Shown here piece after piece: positions 36,091 to 52,545 of a stretch of DNA of 64,000 bases; position 1 is the first letter of the stretch, and every line of letters begins with the position of its first letter. Origin of the DNA: Epiperipatus broadwayi. Lineage: Eukaryota; Onychophora; Udeonychophora; Euonychophora; Peripatidae. The notes beneath the pieces are model-generated. The model did no database searches and was not told the DNA's origin. It was given only the letters and a program-made list of their open reading frames with translations. The stretch spans positions 745,529-809,528 of the forward strand of contig JAQFVV010006509.1 in the NCBI GenBank assembly GCA_028023455.1. Reading direction: 5' to 3'. The position numbers and the translations under genes are program-made.

Positions 36091-36177
36091 TATATATATA
36101 TGTCAAAGCATTGCCGGGAAGCGAACCCCGGCCGGCTGCTTGGAAGTCAGCTACGCTAACCGCTAAGCCACGAACGC
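36091..36177 (-). mobile_element. tRNA-Gly(TCC)-like SINE, subfamily 2, copy 2
   Basis: On the minus strand GCGTTCGTGGCTTAGCGGTT starts at 36177. The anticodon loop CTTCCAA gives TCC (Gly). The B box is GGTTCGCTTCCC. One acceptor base is missing on the 3' side, and the tail is CAATGCTTTGACA followed by (TA)n. The body is close to a true tRNA-Gly, but the acceptor flaw and the tail shared with 31092-31178 favour a SINE. Confidence 0.65.
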
Positions 36178-37840
36178 TTGACTGCATCTTAACTAATGCA
36201 ACAATCTTGTGTAAATCAGTCTATTTACATACGACTAAATTAAACAATCCAAATTCATTTTTCATTTAAATCTCATATATTAAATAAGCATCGAACTAGT
36301 AAATTAATTAAGAAATAGCATCTACAAATATATAAAACATAAGAGTATCTCATCTTTCAATTCCAGCATTGCTTTATTGGATAAATGTATTTAAACCCAA
36401 ACAATTTTGAGCAGCTGTTTATAATACCACCAATTTCCTACATGCCATAGGTTTCATTCTTCCTATATTAAGATCTAAAATGTGACTAATATAATTGTAA
36501 AGTATTAATAATCAATGCAAAGATTTTTTTGTAAATCAATCTATTTTCATCTGGTTGAACAAATAGTAAGTCAAAATATGACCAAGCTCATTTTTTAAAT
36601 TTAAATATTAATTTTTTACTTGATCTAACAGCTTGATTATTATCTTAAAAAAAATAAAATATGTTCAAAATCACAATTTTTTATTTTATTTTTTAAAAAT
36701 CATTTCCACAATTTTTATTTATATCTTTTATTTTTAATTACTAATAATGCTTCTTAATGATTTGAGACTCATTAGAGTTTATGTGTAATTCTAAAGTAGA
36801 TGATATACTAAAAATAAATTGTGTTAATAGAGTGGGAAACAACCACCAACGTTGACCAAGTATTGTCACTTGGATGTAATAGTCTGTTGCTTAGTTACCC
36901 TACTTGCCTTCAGGCAAAGAATGTAAAATACGTACATACACTTTTATTCCAAGTGGTGATAATATATATAAGTAACTAGGTGGTTTTTAAAATTAATTGT
37001 GACAATATATGTAGTATTTAGAAACTTATAAGATATTTATATTTTTCTTATTTAAAAAATAACAATATTATAATCATCAAAAATAAGTATTATTGTGTAT
37101 ATATGCGCATGTACAATCACGAACAATTCTCTCTGTGTATTTACCTATATATGTATGTATTTGTATGCATTAACATAAATATGTGTATATGCACATTTAA
37201 ATATAGACAGTCTTAAAAGTAATTTTAAAATCTGAATTATTATTTTAAAAATAAAAGTATTTTCTAGACTGGTTTGGAGACCCACTTATTTTTGAAGTCA
37301 AAGGAGGAAGTTTCTGGTTTCTTGAGGGGAATCCAAACTGTTCAACCAAAACATCTGTTACTGAAACAGTACAGCTGAACAGCTATTAAAATATCTTAGA
37401 ACACTGATTAGGGCTTATTACAGAAACCATGAGACACACTGTTAACCACTATCAACCATAGAAATAAACTTTGGTAATCGTTTTAAAAATAAAATACATT
37501 TACACAATACTTTTAAAGTAATAAAAGGAAATTAATAATATAAAAATACTTCTTATATATAATAGTGTTCAAAATAATTATAACAGAAAGATATTTATAA
37601 AGAGTTGTACATTATACATACATAAATATAAATGTTTAGATATAACTTCAATGGTAGAATAACTCAATAAAGTTTATAGTGTTGCCTTAAAATTACGATT
37701 CTAAAATAATTCATACTATTTAAGAGATCGGCTAGCATGTGAAACTATTACTGATGATGATCAAATATTATATTACACCATTAAACGTTATGGTCTAATT
37801 GCATTGCTTGTATCTAGATAGAGAATTTAAACATATATAC
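36178..37840. other. Noncoding interval
   Basis: No coding similarity was recognised. Less AT-rich patches occur near 36830-36960 and 37260-37450 but match nothing I know. Confidence 0.45.
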
Positions 37841-37849
37841 ATAGATATA

Positions 37850-38295
37850 GTTGCTTTTACACAAGCTGTACAAGTCTTACTTATGGATCTGAGACTTGGA
37901 CACTTAATAGAAGAGCAATAAGGAGATTTCAGACCACTCAAAGAAGTATGTAGAGATGCATGTTGGGAATAACAAGAAGAGATCGACAATGCAATATATG
38001 GGTAAGAGAACAAACAAGGGTTACTGAACTCATTAAAAAAATTAAAAGACTGAAGTGGAGTTGGACTGGACATATTTCTAGAAGAGATGATAATAGATGG
38101 ACAATTGAAATCTTAAACTGGATTCCAAGAGATTGTAAAAGACCCAGAAAGAGATAACATGTGAGATGGATGATGAATTAAGAAAGTGTGCAGAGGTGAT
38201 ATGGAGAAGAAAAGCTAAAGATTGGAGAAGATAGATTGAACTTGGAGAGACCATCCTGCAGTGGATTGATAATGGTTTATGATGATGATGACACA
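37850..38295 (+). pseudogene. RTE-clade LINE 3' end
   Basis: Decayed C-terminal region of an RTE protein. It reads LTYGSETWTLNRRAIRRFQT, then RCMLGITRRDRQCNIWVREQ, RVTELIKKIKRLKWSWTGHI, and SRRDDNRWTIEILNWIPRDC. These are standard C-terminal blocks of RTE elements of the craft/BovB-like kind. A TAG interrupts it at about 37950 and a TAA at 38155. It ends in a TGATGATGATGA tail (to about 38292), the usual kind of RTE 3' end. It is 5'-truncated. Confidence 0.85.
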
Positions 38296-39940
38296 AGCTG
38301 TTATAAAGTATCAAAAATATTAAAACAGCATAGACATTTATAATGAGAGGATTTATCAATATTCCTTATAATAATATTTCTCTCATTTATTTGTGTCACT
38401 CATAAATTATTGTATTCCTATAATATAATCAACATATTGTCCTGTGCACTTTATCAAAATAGTTGAATGTCAAACTCTGGAATATGAATTTCTAGAAATT
38501 ATTTCAATGCTTAATATGTCTAGTATTCAAATTTCTTAAGAGGTGTCAAGCAATAAAGTTATTTGAATGTTTATTTTATCACTACATATGAATAGCTTTC
38601 AAAGAACTTTATCCAACAAAGAAGTGTTATACTATCTAGTTTGTTTTAAAAAGAGTCAGAGTGCTTTCATTGCTTGCTGTTTTATATGAATGGACATTTT
38701 GTACCCTGTAAAATATAAAATATGAATATAATGATCTGGATGTCAGCAAAAATTAACTTTTTTTTTAAAATAAAAAACCTTTATTAACACACTAAATATT
38801 TACAATTTATACAAGTAATTAAACAAATGATAAATATGTTACAGTTTTGTATACCAAAACCCAAAGAATTTGATATAATCCACTATTAAGACAAAAAGTC
38901 TGCAGGCAATTAACTAGTTATCCTAAATTCAAGGAGATTGACTCGAATCACTGTACCAGAAGGAGATTCTAAGACATGCAATTCAAATGAGCAAAGCATG
39001 TAACAAAATGATTAATTAGCCCAAGGAATAACAAACTTAACTTTTATGAATGAGTCAAATAGGCTATTTATATTTATTTATTTTCATTTTTGATGAATGT
39101 ATTATTGTTGAATGAATGTTATTGGGACAATGGCAAAAAATGATTCTGTGTTTCTGAAGTTTTGTGGCAAAGGCTGCATAAATAGTCTACATTTTGGCAA
39201 TTTCTTTTAATCCTTAGAACTGTTGTGTGGATAATAAATCAAGTTTTATTTATAAGTAAAAATTTAAAAATATTTTATTTCAAGTGATCAGAATTTCAAT
39301 TTACAGAAAAATTATTTATTATTGATGTTAAGTATTGTTTTATCATTATCTTGTAGAGTGTATAAAAGTGAATGGATTTCCCAATACTAGAATTTATTTT
39401 GAGGTGGTGAAACCAATTTTTTTAAAGAACAATGGTGAAATGACTAGATTTTCAGGTATTTTTGATTAGTCAATGGTTTATTTGTGGGAGTGATTTTACT
39501 AGATGTTATTAGATATAATAATTTCTTTACAAAATAAGTGAAGCCTTAGACTATTTTGTGAGAATACATTTTAAGACAACTTAGTGATATTGAAATTATC
39601 TTTTCCCCCCACAAGAATTTCATGCATAGAGAGCATACATATGATTATATAATAAAATATAACTAATGAATACTCTTTAACAATTATCTGGATTAGAACA
39701 ATTGTGTCCTGCAAAAATCAATGGATACCAAATTATACTAACTGATATTTTATTTATTTTTTCACTTTTTTAATTTCACTTTTCTTAATCCATAATTAAT
39801 CTGTGATTTTTTTATCTATTTGCTGAACCAGTAATTACAATAATCAGAAAATGATTAAAAGCCTAATAAATTTCCAGATTTCTTGCCAATACCAGAAGTT
39901 TATCAAATATAATGTACTACAGTAAATCAAAATATTTGAT
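38296..39940. other. AT-rich noncoding interval
   Basis: Nothing coding or repeated was recognised. Confidence 0.5.
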
Positions 39941-39944
39941 TTTT

Positions 39945-40140
39945 CAGTTTATTCATCCTCTACTTTATTTCAAGCAATAGATACACATAACCACACACAT
40001 GTAAAATGGATACATGATCTCCAATATACATATTTTATGCAGAACCAGCAATCATCAGTCAGGCCCACACATATATACAAATCAGTGTTTGGTTTATATT
40101 AAAATAGCAATTTTTCAAACCTTAAGGACAGCCTCAATAT
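39945..40140 (-). repeat. Family E repeat, half-unit copy 2
   Basis: Matches the left arm of the 24-kb copy (CAAGCAATAGATACACATAACC, split here as two blocks around CACACACATGTAAAATGGAT). On the minus strand, 40019-40064 reads CTGATGA, stem II TGC-loop-GCA, AAA (for GAA), ATATGTAT, A, TTGGAG, a decayed hammerhead-like order. Confidence 0.6.
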
Positions 40141-40424
40141 TCTCATCTTTCTAACTACTCAAGCATTCCATTTCATTGAAAAAACAATGATGGAAAATTC
40201 AAAACCTTGTTGAATTTGATATTATAGTCACTCCCATGTAGAAATTACATCAATCTAACTCTTCATATTATTGGATATTATGTATGCATATATATTAATA
40301 GAAGATAAATAGGCTGAACTTATACTAATATGTAATCTATTTTCCAAGCAATATGCAATTCAAAGGTAATATGTAATTTGCTTATACTGAATATTTTTTA
40401 TATTTGTAAATAGAAAGATTTGAA

Positions 40425-40625
40425 TTCAGAATCTTCTAGTCTTTTTATCCTTCATTTTATCTCTAGTCACTGATACATATGATCACATTTATATGAAAAT
40501 AATACATGATCTCTCCAATATATCATAATCTCTCATGCATATATACAATGAGTGCTCGGTTTATGTTAAGAAATTAATTCCTCAAACTTTAATGGTCAAG
40601 CTTCAATAAATTATTAATATCATCT
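40425..40625 (-). repeat. Family E repeat, half-unit copy 3
   Basis: A direct repeat, about 480 bp further on, of the copy at 39945-40140 (CACTGATACATATGATCACA, ACATGATCTCTCCAATATAT, GAGTGCTCGGTTTATGTTAA). More diverged; the catalytic core is not preserved. Confidence 0.5.
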
Positions 40626-42681
40626 AAAATGTTTATGCATGAAATATCTTATAAAACATTGTTTAACATTTTACAATAAAATTAAAACAAACAAAACAGA
40701 TTTTTAAACTGGATGTATAAAAATATAAAAACAAATCTCAAACCATATTATCAAATAATTGATTTTTCCTCCGGATTTTGGGTGGGTATTATTTTCAAAT
40801 TATTTTTACCAGAGTTAACTTTTTATATTGTTACAAATATCTTATTTTAGTTTTATTATTTAACTATAATGTCATCAGAGACCACAGTTTTTTAGAAGTT
40901 ATTATTTTTATTTTTTAAAAGTTTATCCTATCATTTTCTATATGATCAGCTAATTTTTTTTCTAATTCTTTTCGGAGTTTCCTGTAATATATCCATTCTC
41001 CTTCAAACACATACCTCTAAATATTTCTCTCTTTTTTTTAAATTTCCAAATTTTTGATTTATATAAAGACATGCTCCAAACAAAAATCTAACTTCACTGA
41101 CTTCTTAGAATAATCTATTGCTTTTATTAAAAGTCTACTTTATTAGTACCTTTGTTAGTAGAAATAATATCTTTCCTATATATTTAATTCAATGCAAATA
41201 TAATATTTTATTATATTCAAACTTTCATTCATACACAATTCATATAATTTGTTCTTTGTTCCATTAACTGATAAACAACTTAGCAAATACATAAAAGAAG
41301 TAATCTTCTCCATTGTAAATATTATAAAATATAAATATAATAACTAATATTATAGTTATAAAAAAATTTAAAAATTGATAGTAAAAAATGAAACCTACCA
41401 AAAATAAAATGAAATAGCTAGTAAAAACTAAATAGAAGAAAAAAAAAAATAAACCAAAAAAAAAAAATTAAATTAAATGATATTTAAAAAAATGGTGAAT
41501 ATAAATCAGTAGTATAATATATATATGGTTTATAAATAAAGAGTAAAAAAATACTATTTACTAAATGTAGTAAAGTAAAACAAACGAGCTAAAAATTTAT
41601 AAAACACAGATAAAAAATTATTAATTCAAGTTTTTGTTTTCAAGATCTCTTGGATTTGTAAATATTTCAGATTTCAAGAATAAATAAAATAGCCTTTTTA
41701 CACCTTTATTGTATACCTAAAACTCTGATAAAAATGTAAATAAATATCAATTTTACTATCTAAAGTTTTTCAAATATGTACATATTTTCTATAAACAGCA
41801 TATATGTATTTTATTAATAACAATATAAAACTTTAAAATACAATATATGCTTACTTTTATTTATATCACCACATATTTTTATGGCAGCATTTAAAATAAA
41901 CGAAAATATTTTTTTACTTTTACTGATTAACTCTATTTTTTTTAATTACTTAATTAAAACGTAAGTCAGTTTTCCACTTAATAATCCGATGTAACTTTTT
42001 TCCATTTTTAGTGATTGTTTTCTCTACATTCAAGATGCAAATTTTTTTTAAACATTAAATATAGCAATTATCATAAATTAAATAAAATTCTTGATTTTAA
42101 AACAGCAGGAATAGTGGTGCAAATAAGGTTATTAATATATAAATAATAGAAATTATTAATTTTGTAATAAATGTATGTATAGACTAATTTATTTATTGTA
42201 AAAGGTTAAGATCATCTTTTATATTTTTGTTGGGTAATAGAGGTTGTGAATAATAAGTTTTCAAGTTATCAATATTATACCCATATTGTGATAAAGCAAA
42301 TGTTTATTTGTCAAAATTTAGCTTTCATATTTTTCTAAACATTTTTTTAAAGAACTTTTTCTTATTCTATGGTTCACTGTTTGAAAAATTACATGACATG
42401 TCAGCATTGAAATGATTAATTGAGTGAGGACAACATTTTTGTAGTTGATTTAATTACTTTTTATTTTAAAAAACTTTATCCAGCTAAAAACAATTAAAAA
42501 ACATTTAACTTTTGAATCAGCCATTCTTCTATTGAACTAAATTATAAAAGGCCATTTTTCAAAGACATATATATGAACTCCATCTTAAGATTATTTATAA
42601 TATATTTTTATTTTAATACTTTTCCACACATTATTGAACACTTTAATTGACTTCAATGAGTAGATCTTTGAAATATGTGAT
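40626..42681. other. AT-rich noncoding interval
   Basis: No gene or repeat was recognised. Confidence 0.5.
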
Positions 42682-42751
42682 AGCATTGCTGTGTTTAAGT
42701 ATTAACACACTTTCTTAGCATTGCTGTGTTTAAGTATTAACACACTTTCTT
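42682..42751. repeat. 35-bp perfect tandem duplication
   Basis: AGCATTGCTGTGTTTAAGTA through CACTTTCTT occurs twice without a mismatch (42682-42716 and 42717-42751). Confidence 0.97.
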
Positions 42752-43494
42752 GTAACTATCTTTAACAACATTTCAATAGTTTTATATTGGGTGATAAAAC
42801 TAGAACTAAAATAATATTTATTAATTAATTCAAAAACAAATCTCAAAATGACAGTATTGTATAAAGAAATATATTTTTAAAATGCCAACAAACTGACAAC
42901 AATAATGTTTATCAGTATGTTCCTAGTTCTTTTCATGTAAGAGTGTTTGTGAAAGCTTTTGGCATGTTCATTTTCTCATTAGATTTCTAAAATAAAAATA
43001 TTTATCTCCCACAATTTGTTTTTATGTTTATGATTGTTTTTTCACAAAATATTTGTGTATTATTTATTATTTTAAAAGAATGATGTGATTAGACTCACAT
43101 TTTTATTCAATAATATTTACTTTTAAAATAAAATATATTGAGAAAAATCAATAATGTATGCTCACATTTTGTAATTGTTTGAACAGAAATGCATTAATAT
43201 TGACCATATCAGATTTATTCTTGACATATTTTAAAATTTCCAAATAGAATTTTAAATTTTACATAGAATTCACTTGAGTTTTACAAACTGATTTAAAACA
43301 CACACACACACATATATTTATATATTTATAATTAATTTAATGTTTCTGTCACTAATATAAGCAAAAAGTTATTGCTTTTATTATTTTTTTTATGTATACC
43401 AGTTGAATATTTTTATTGCATTTGTAAAGTTTGAATAATATATTTTAAAATATTTTTTTATTTGTAAAACTATATTTTTAATTTTATATTTAAA

Positions 43495-43636
43495 CAGTGT
43501 TTTGCACACTTAACAAGACAAGATTATAAATTTATAAGGTGTTTAGTCAGACTGACCATAAATGTCGAAAGTATGCTCAGCAAGTTAACTATCTTATAAA
43601 TTTATATTTTTTTCTTGCTAAATGTGCAAAACCCTG
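43495..43636. mobile_element. 142-bp palindromic MITE-like element
   Basis: The ends CAGTGTTTTGCACACTTAAC and the complement of GCTAAATGTGCAAAACCCTG are imperfect inverted repeats. Inner arms TATAAATTTATAAG extend the pairing. CAG...CTG ends are common to hAT-type and some other MITEs. The flanks (TTTAAA and CTTAAA) do not give a clean target duplication. Confidence 0.6.
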
Positions 43637-44829
43637 CTTAAATATAGAATTACATTTAAATAAGAAAAAATATATAAAAAAATCTTTGAATTATATATAT
43701 TTTTAGTAAATAATTCAAATTTCTGAAAACATTATTAAAAAATAAAAGTAAATTTGTTTTAATAAAAAGTTGGAAATTTAGTTCAATTATTGATAGAAAC
43801 TCAGACAATATATAAACAATACATCCAATTCTTTTCAATGTTTTGCTAACAAAAAATTATTTATGTTAAAATATTTAAATGGAAGTGATAATGAAAATGA
43901 TGTGAAATATAAAAAAAAAAACTAAATAATAGATGATGAATAAAATGTCATCATATTATCATATTAATTTTATATTTTTTTAAAATATGCATCTGAAAAA
44001 AGCAATCAGATAATGTATATTTCAACAATTTACAACATTTAAGACAAAAACAATCTAAGACTATGTAGAATTAATTGCAATATACAAGGATACTTGCAAA
44101 AATATAAATATTTAATCCAAAAATACAAAACTGATTGCCATGATGCTTTAAAAAATATAAATATATATTATACCTAATTCAAGATTTTACAATAATAATG
44201 ATATTATTATAATAATAAATAATTAAATTATATTCAAACCAATTATATTTTTATATTAATCTGTTATGTTGAATAATTGCTTTAAAATAAGTAAAAATAT
44301 ATTATATTTATTTGTACTTATTACCAGCTACAAAAAGTAATTTACTATTAAATTAACAGAAATCTTCTGATTTCAAGATATTAAAATAACTGAGTAGGCT
44401 AAATTCCTGAAGTTCATTACAAATGTTTTTATTATTGCAATTAATATTTTTATAAAGTTATTCATATGAAAAATGAATTGTGAAGAGGTGCTCATTAATA
44501 TGCATCAGCCAGAAAGGTAGCTCATTTCTATTTTTGTCTCTAAATTTAAGATCAAAAAACTTAATGATTTTTTTTAGTTGTCTGATAATTTTTAAATAAA
44601 ATGTCAATTGATTCTTATTAAAAGTAGGATTAATGTGTCTGTAAGAGATTTTTGTTAGATATTTACATTTATGACAAAAATTAAACTGTGATCCTTATTT
44701 ATCAACTAAAACAGTGATTGATAATTGAGAGTGATATGCTGTGTATTTCTGATTGCAGTCTAGGCTGCCATTAAATGATGATCATTTATTTAGCTATTTA
44801 GGATAGCAAGCCACATTCAAGTGAATGAA
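43637..44829. other. AT-rich noncoding interval
   Basis: No gene was recognised. Confidence 0.5.
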
Positions 44830-47425
44830 GATTACATAAATTGGAAAAAGAATTATCTAAAATTAATGGGACATTGATGATCTTTGTAAAGTTAGAACAA
44901 AATTTGAAGACACAATTAATTAGAAATATGGATTTGAACTTTATTAAAAGCAAGAGTTCATTGCATTTCTTTATTTATATAAAGTGGAAGAATAACATTA
45001 ATAAAATATGAGGCAAATTGCCAAGATTACTTATTCTGCTTAATAAAAAATACCAAATTCATCAAATTTAGGCTTCTACTTCAACATGTTTTCATTGTGG
45101 TAAAGAAGTAGATGATTTTTATATAGATGTACAAAGTGCTTTTGATCATACCAAACAAGATTTTTTAAATACCATGAAAAACATTGAGTTAAAAATAATT
45201 AAAATATGAAAGTATTGTGAGTAAATTTGTATATTAGAAATGAAATGAGTGAAAATATACTCATGAGGAATTTGTAAAAAAAAAAAAAGTGTATATAAGG
45301 AAATCATTTTTTAGAAAAAAAATTTATAAACAAAATTTATATGGAAACATCCAAATGAAATTATAGCCAAATTGGATTGTAATTTGACAGAAAATATGGA
45401 TTCAATCAAAAAAGTAATAATTGATTTGTAAGATATATATTAATACAAAGATAAAAGATAAAAAGTGTGAAAAAAGACAGTGTTAACCTTCAGAAATACT
45501 TCAATGAATTTAAACTAGCATTTGTAAAATCAATTTAAATTTTTAACTGACTTTGAAAATGGTTCAGACATAACTGGTATAAATAATAAAATATCAGATT
45601 CTATACTTAGAACTGCAACAAAGACAGTTGATGTAAAAAAAGTAGAAAGTCATTAGTAAATTTTCAACTAGACAAAACAATGTAAAATGAAAAGAAGAAA
45701 TATAAAAATATTTAAAAGCAATCCATTAAGAAGAATTTAATATCCGGAGTTATGTAAAATATAAAAATGGGATAATAATAATATAAGTAAGTTATCAAAA
45801 AGACTAAAATTTTCAAAAGTATAAAGCAACAACTTGATTTGGGAAGTTAGTAGTTTTAGGAATAAGAAGAAAAGATGTAACTATTACTAAAAAACAGCAT
45901 CACATCATGAAATGTATTAAAGAATTATAGAAAGGATTATGCAGCAATAAATAGCAAGAAAAGGAAGTAATTCCTATAATTGAAATATCTTCTGAAATAT
46001 CAACATTTTAAATGAATAGCTGAAACATGTAATTTGATTTATGAAACAAAGAAAAGCTTCAAGTAAAGATGGAATTATTATTGATATCTTAAAACAGATC
46101 AGTAAAGATATTAAAAAAATGTTGTCAAAAGGATATTCCAAATGGCTAAAAGTTAATAACATACCAGATGATTGGAAGAATGCAGTAGTGATAGTGATAC
46201 TTAAAAAAAATCAAAAAGATAATGTCTACCATTTTTGTACAATAACTTTTCCAAAATATTACAACTCTTCAACATTAAACACAAGACAGCAAAAAAAGTC
46301 CAATTTAAAAGTGGTTCTTGCATGATGTATTATAGCTGAATATTAAGAATAATTGTAGAAAGATTCAATGAATATCAGTTATCACTATGCTTTTGATTTG
46401 TAGATTATAAAAAAAATCATTTAATCATATAAGTAATTTCACAATAATTAAAGTTTTCTGTTATCAAGATGCCATCATAATCAGAAAAATATTTATCAAA
46501 ATAAACAACAATGATTAGATTATATGGTAACACTAAAACATTAATATTAATCATGATGTAGAAAAGTTATTTGATATTTCCAAAACATTTTGGCACAGTT
46601 TTATAAGCAGTATTATGATAATTGAAATGGAAAACTAGAGTATAAAAACACCTGGAGATTATTTAAGATATTTAGATTTTGTAAATGATATATTGTTTAT
46701 GCAAATAATGCTTCAGAGCTTTATAAATATTGCAAGAGTTATCATGTGATAAAAAAGAAAGAATAAATATGTGTTAAAAAAAATTAAAGTAAATTTCAAT
46801 GGATTTAACAAAGTACAAAATTGAAAAATCATAAAGTAGGAAAAAATGAAAGATTAGAAATACCTTGAGGAGATTAATAATACAGATTAAAGGCATAAAC
46901 ATAAAATTAATTATAAAATTAAATTAAACTTGAATGAAGTTTGATTAAAAATAATCTATATAAAATAAAATGTATCTATGTGTTTTAAAAGAAGGTTTTT
47001 TTAATACATGTGCTTTACAATATTTATATAGAGATCTGAGATTTGAATACTTAATATAAAAATCATATCCAAACATCAGACTACTCAACAAAGTGCATAC
47101 AGATATATTTTGAAAGCAACAATAAAAGATCTAAAAATGTGCATGTGAGAGAATAAGCAAATATCATTAATAGTTCTGAAAAAATTGAAAGACTGAAATG
47201 AGATGAGTTGTGCATATGGGTAAAAGATGTAATAATAGATGAACAACTGATGTTTTAAATTGTTTCCAAAAAGATTGTAATAAAATTAGAAAAATACCAT
47301 ATATGAGAAGGATGGATAAAATGAAAAAAAATGTTTATGTAAAGAAGAGAGACTATGATTTGAGAAACTAAATTAAATTTACCTGCAATGGATTAATAAT
47401 AATTAAATATGATGATAATTTACAT
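44830..47425 (+). pseudogene. RTE-clade LINE, long but heavily decayed
   Basis: Protein blocks occur in RTE order in shifting frames. AP endonuclease: STSTCFHCGKEVDDFYIDVQ and SAFDHTKQDFLNTMKN (about 45070-45180). EN-RT linker: LTDFENGSDITGINNKISDS (about 45545). RT start: KASSKDGIIIDILKQISKDI and NNIPDDWKNAVVIVILKKNQ (46050-46215). RT motif C region: GDYLRYLDFVNDILFMQ (about 46660, FVND for FADD). C-terminal blocks are at 47080-47390, ending near GATGATAA. Very many stops and shifts make it an old, dead copy. It shares linker and tail blocks with the 11-12.7 kb and 37.9-kb fragments, so all three are one family. Confidence 0.75.
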
Positions 47426-47790
47426 ATATATATATATAATAGTAAATAAAATCAATTTACATATAACATGACAACTTGATAAGCTTGTAATTATAAAATA
47501 AAATAATATAGCTATTTAAGTTAGATAGCTGAATTTGAAGACACATAAGTGACTGAAAAATTTAGATTTTCTACTTAATAGTTAAATATCAGATAAATGC
47601 TCACTTTGAGTATTTTAAATTTAGTGTCTGAAATATCCTAGTGCCTCACTGAGAAGAGCCGATAACTTGAAATCGGTTTTGGAATGGGGATAACTTCTAG
47701 ACAGAGATTTTAAATGCTTTCTCTTGCGGAATTTATCGATAAAGCTTGTAAGAATTATTAGCACGCTCATTATATATATATGAAAAATTA
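47426..47790 (+). repeat. Family A repeat, diverged single unit
   Basis: 47520-47775 follows the family A unit: GTTAGATAGCTGAATTTGAA, CTCACTGAGAAGAGCC, ACTTGAAATCGG, GGAATGGGGATAACTTCTAG, TTTCTCTTGCGGAATTTATC. The hammerhead core is damaged (CTGAGAAGA) though GAAATCGGTT remains. (TA)n tracts lie on both sides. Confidence 0.65.
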
Positions 47791-49970
47791 CATAATTTAA
47801 TATTTAAATATTTAATCTACTTTTAAATTATATACGAGAAATATATTATTTATTTATTTGCTGGTTATATATATATATATAAATTTAAATTGTAGTCAAT
47901 ATAAAAAAAAATGTTTGGATCTATAACCATTTGTAAAAATGTCTATACTTTTTTGTAAATATTGATTTACATTATCTGTCTGAGTATTTTTTTCCCTTTT
48001 AACTGATTGCAAAATACAATATTAGAATATTTTTTAATTTATAATCTAAACCCCTCCCCTCATCAATTTGATCAGTCGAATACTACTTATTCATGTATAA
48101 TATTCTGTTACGTAGTATTTTAACATATATGCTATTAAAGTATTGTTTACAAGAAATCACTTAATAAATAATTATTATAGGAACTGTCTCCGTATATATT
48201 TAAATATTTTTTTGTGAAAAAAAAAACAAAATAATTCCTAACTTTTTAAATGTATTATGAGAAAAAGCTATACAAATTTACAATATATAAGATCATATAA
48301 GAAGAATAAAATAATAAAAAACTTTGTAAATATCAATACATTTTGTATAAAGCATGTCATTTTAATATATTAATAAAGTAATATTTTGACATTAAAAGTA
48401 ATTAAACACATTATACGTTTATTATAAAACAACATTAAGTTATATCAGTGCGCATAAAATAGTTTTATAGAAAATACGCATACCTATAATAAAACGTAAA
48501 GTGATTGTAATTGTATATATATAATATCAAATGTCAAAAAACTAAGCTGGTTAATATAATAAATCAAGTACAAATAATCAGAATTCAAAAATATATATTT
48601 AAAAAAATTGAAAGATTAATTTGAATTGTGAAAATTGTGTGTGTGTGTATGTGTATTATTTTGTATTACTATTTACATTTGAGAACTTTGCTATGACAGA
48701 AAACTGTTGATAGAGAATTTTTAATTTGATATCGGTTGATATTTCAATTTAAAAGAAATATACACTTGGTGTATTATATATTAGTTTATGTATAATATTT
48801 TATTCAAGATACAAATATATATTTACAGTAAAGCAATAAAGAGAAAGATATAATGAAATATTGTGTAAATCAATATAAGTTTTTTTTATGTAAAAAATTT
48901 TAATAGTTAATAATATATACATTTATTCTATGGCTAACATTAAATTTATATTAAGTCTTGTACAGAAATTTTCAACATTTGTTTTAACCATTCATGAAAA
49001 AAAATCATTCAATCTCTGTTGGATATTTGTTTCAGTCATAAATGGCCTCATCATCATTCTGCAATTCAGTTAATACTCTTTCAAAAATTAACTTAATTTC
49101 TATTTAAATCTCATTGCAATATTTAATACGATGTTAAAATTTGAATATAAACTAACTTGTAATTTTACTAAAACTTCTGTTATATGGGTTAATGTTGACC
49201 AACTCATTTTTAAATAATCTTACATTCAAATTAATATTTAAACATATAATAATTAATTGACACTACTTAATTATGTATATATTTACATGTTTATTTCAAA
49301 TCAAGATTTTCTGACTAGTTTATACATTAATCCAATGCAGAAGTGCTTTAATTGAATTAACACTAAATTTATATTAAATTAAATATTGTAATGTTATTAA
49401 ACAGAGAACAAATTACTGTGAATGATGTGATGTCAATTAGATTTCAGATGGCTGATGATTACTCTCAAATATTACTACTTGAAAGTTCATAGAAAATTTC
49501 TATAGAAGGCATAAGTTAAAATTTACATTAAAATATTATTATATATTTATGCAGTGTTTATATATTGTAATGTAATAAAATATTGAATTACCAACTATTA
49601 TTATTGAAATAACCTATCGTGTTTGATCATAAAAATCTGTAATAGCATAATAAATAAGTGAACGATTATCTGATCAAATATCTATAACAGTTTAATTATG
49701 TAGTTTTAAGTATCATCAAGCCCTCACAATTTGAACATGCCAAATCAGTAATGGAAAAAATGCATAAAATATTTGATTTATCAAATTTTACTAGCTCCTT
49801 ATGTTTGGACATTAATTTTATAACAGTATAAAACAAATAAATAATTTAATTAATAATTTCCTTATACCTTCATTGAGATAAAAAATTGTACTAGAATAAA
49901 ATATTAGTAAAATAATAATTAAATAATATAAATCATACAAATAAATATAACGTTGAGTGTCTATTTATTC
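47791..49970. other. AT-rich noncoding interval
   Basis: No gene was recognised. Short (TA)n at 47869 and (TG)n at 48640. Confidence 0.5.
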
Positions 49971-49972
49971 AT

Positions 49973-50110
49973 TTAGAATTGATGATTGCTGGTTTAGCAT
50001 GAAATACTAATATTGGTGATTTTTTACCTTTTCAACATATGTGTTCAAGTGTATCAGTGTTATGAGATAGTGTGGAGAGTGGTGGGTCATGTGAAAGTCT
50101 CTGCTCATAT
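49973..50110 (+). repeat. Family E repeat, single-arm copy 4
   Basis: GATGATTGCTGGTTTAGCAT, GAAATACTAATATTGGTG, GTGTATCAGTGTTATGAGAT, GTGGAGAGTGG. It matches the right arm of the 63.4-63.8 kb copy. Core: TTGATGA, stem II TGCT-GGTTT-AGCA, GAA, ATACTAAT, A, TTGGTG. Confidence 0.6.

Positions 50111-52545
<2,435 letters not shown>

Noticed and set aside
36116-36177. Functional tRNA-Gly(TCC) gene
   Set aside because: One acceptor base is missing, the T arm has an extra base, and the tail matches another repeat copy, so a SINE is the better reading.
37795-38359. Minus-strand frames of 92-93 codons
   Set aside because: They lie opposite the RTE C-terminal region, whose plus-strand similarity is clear.
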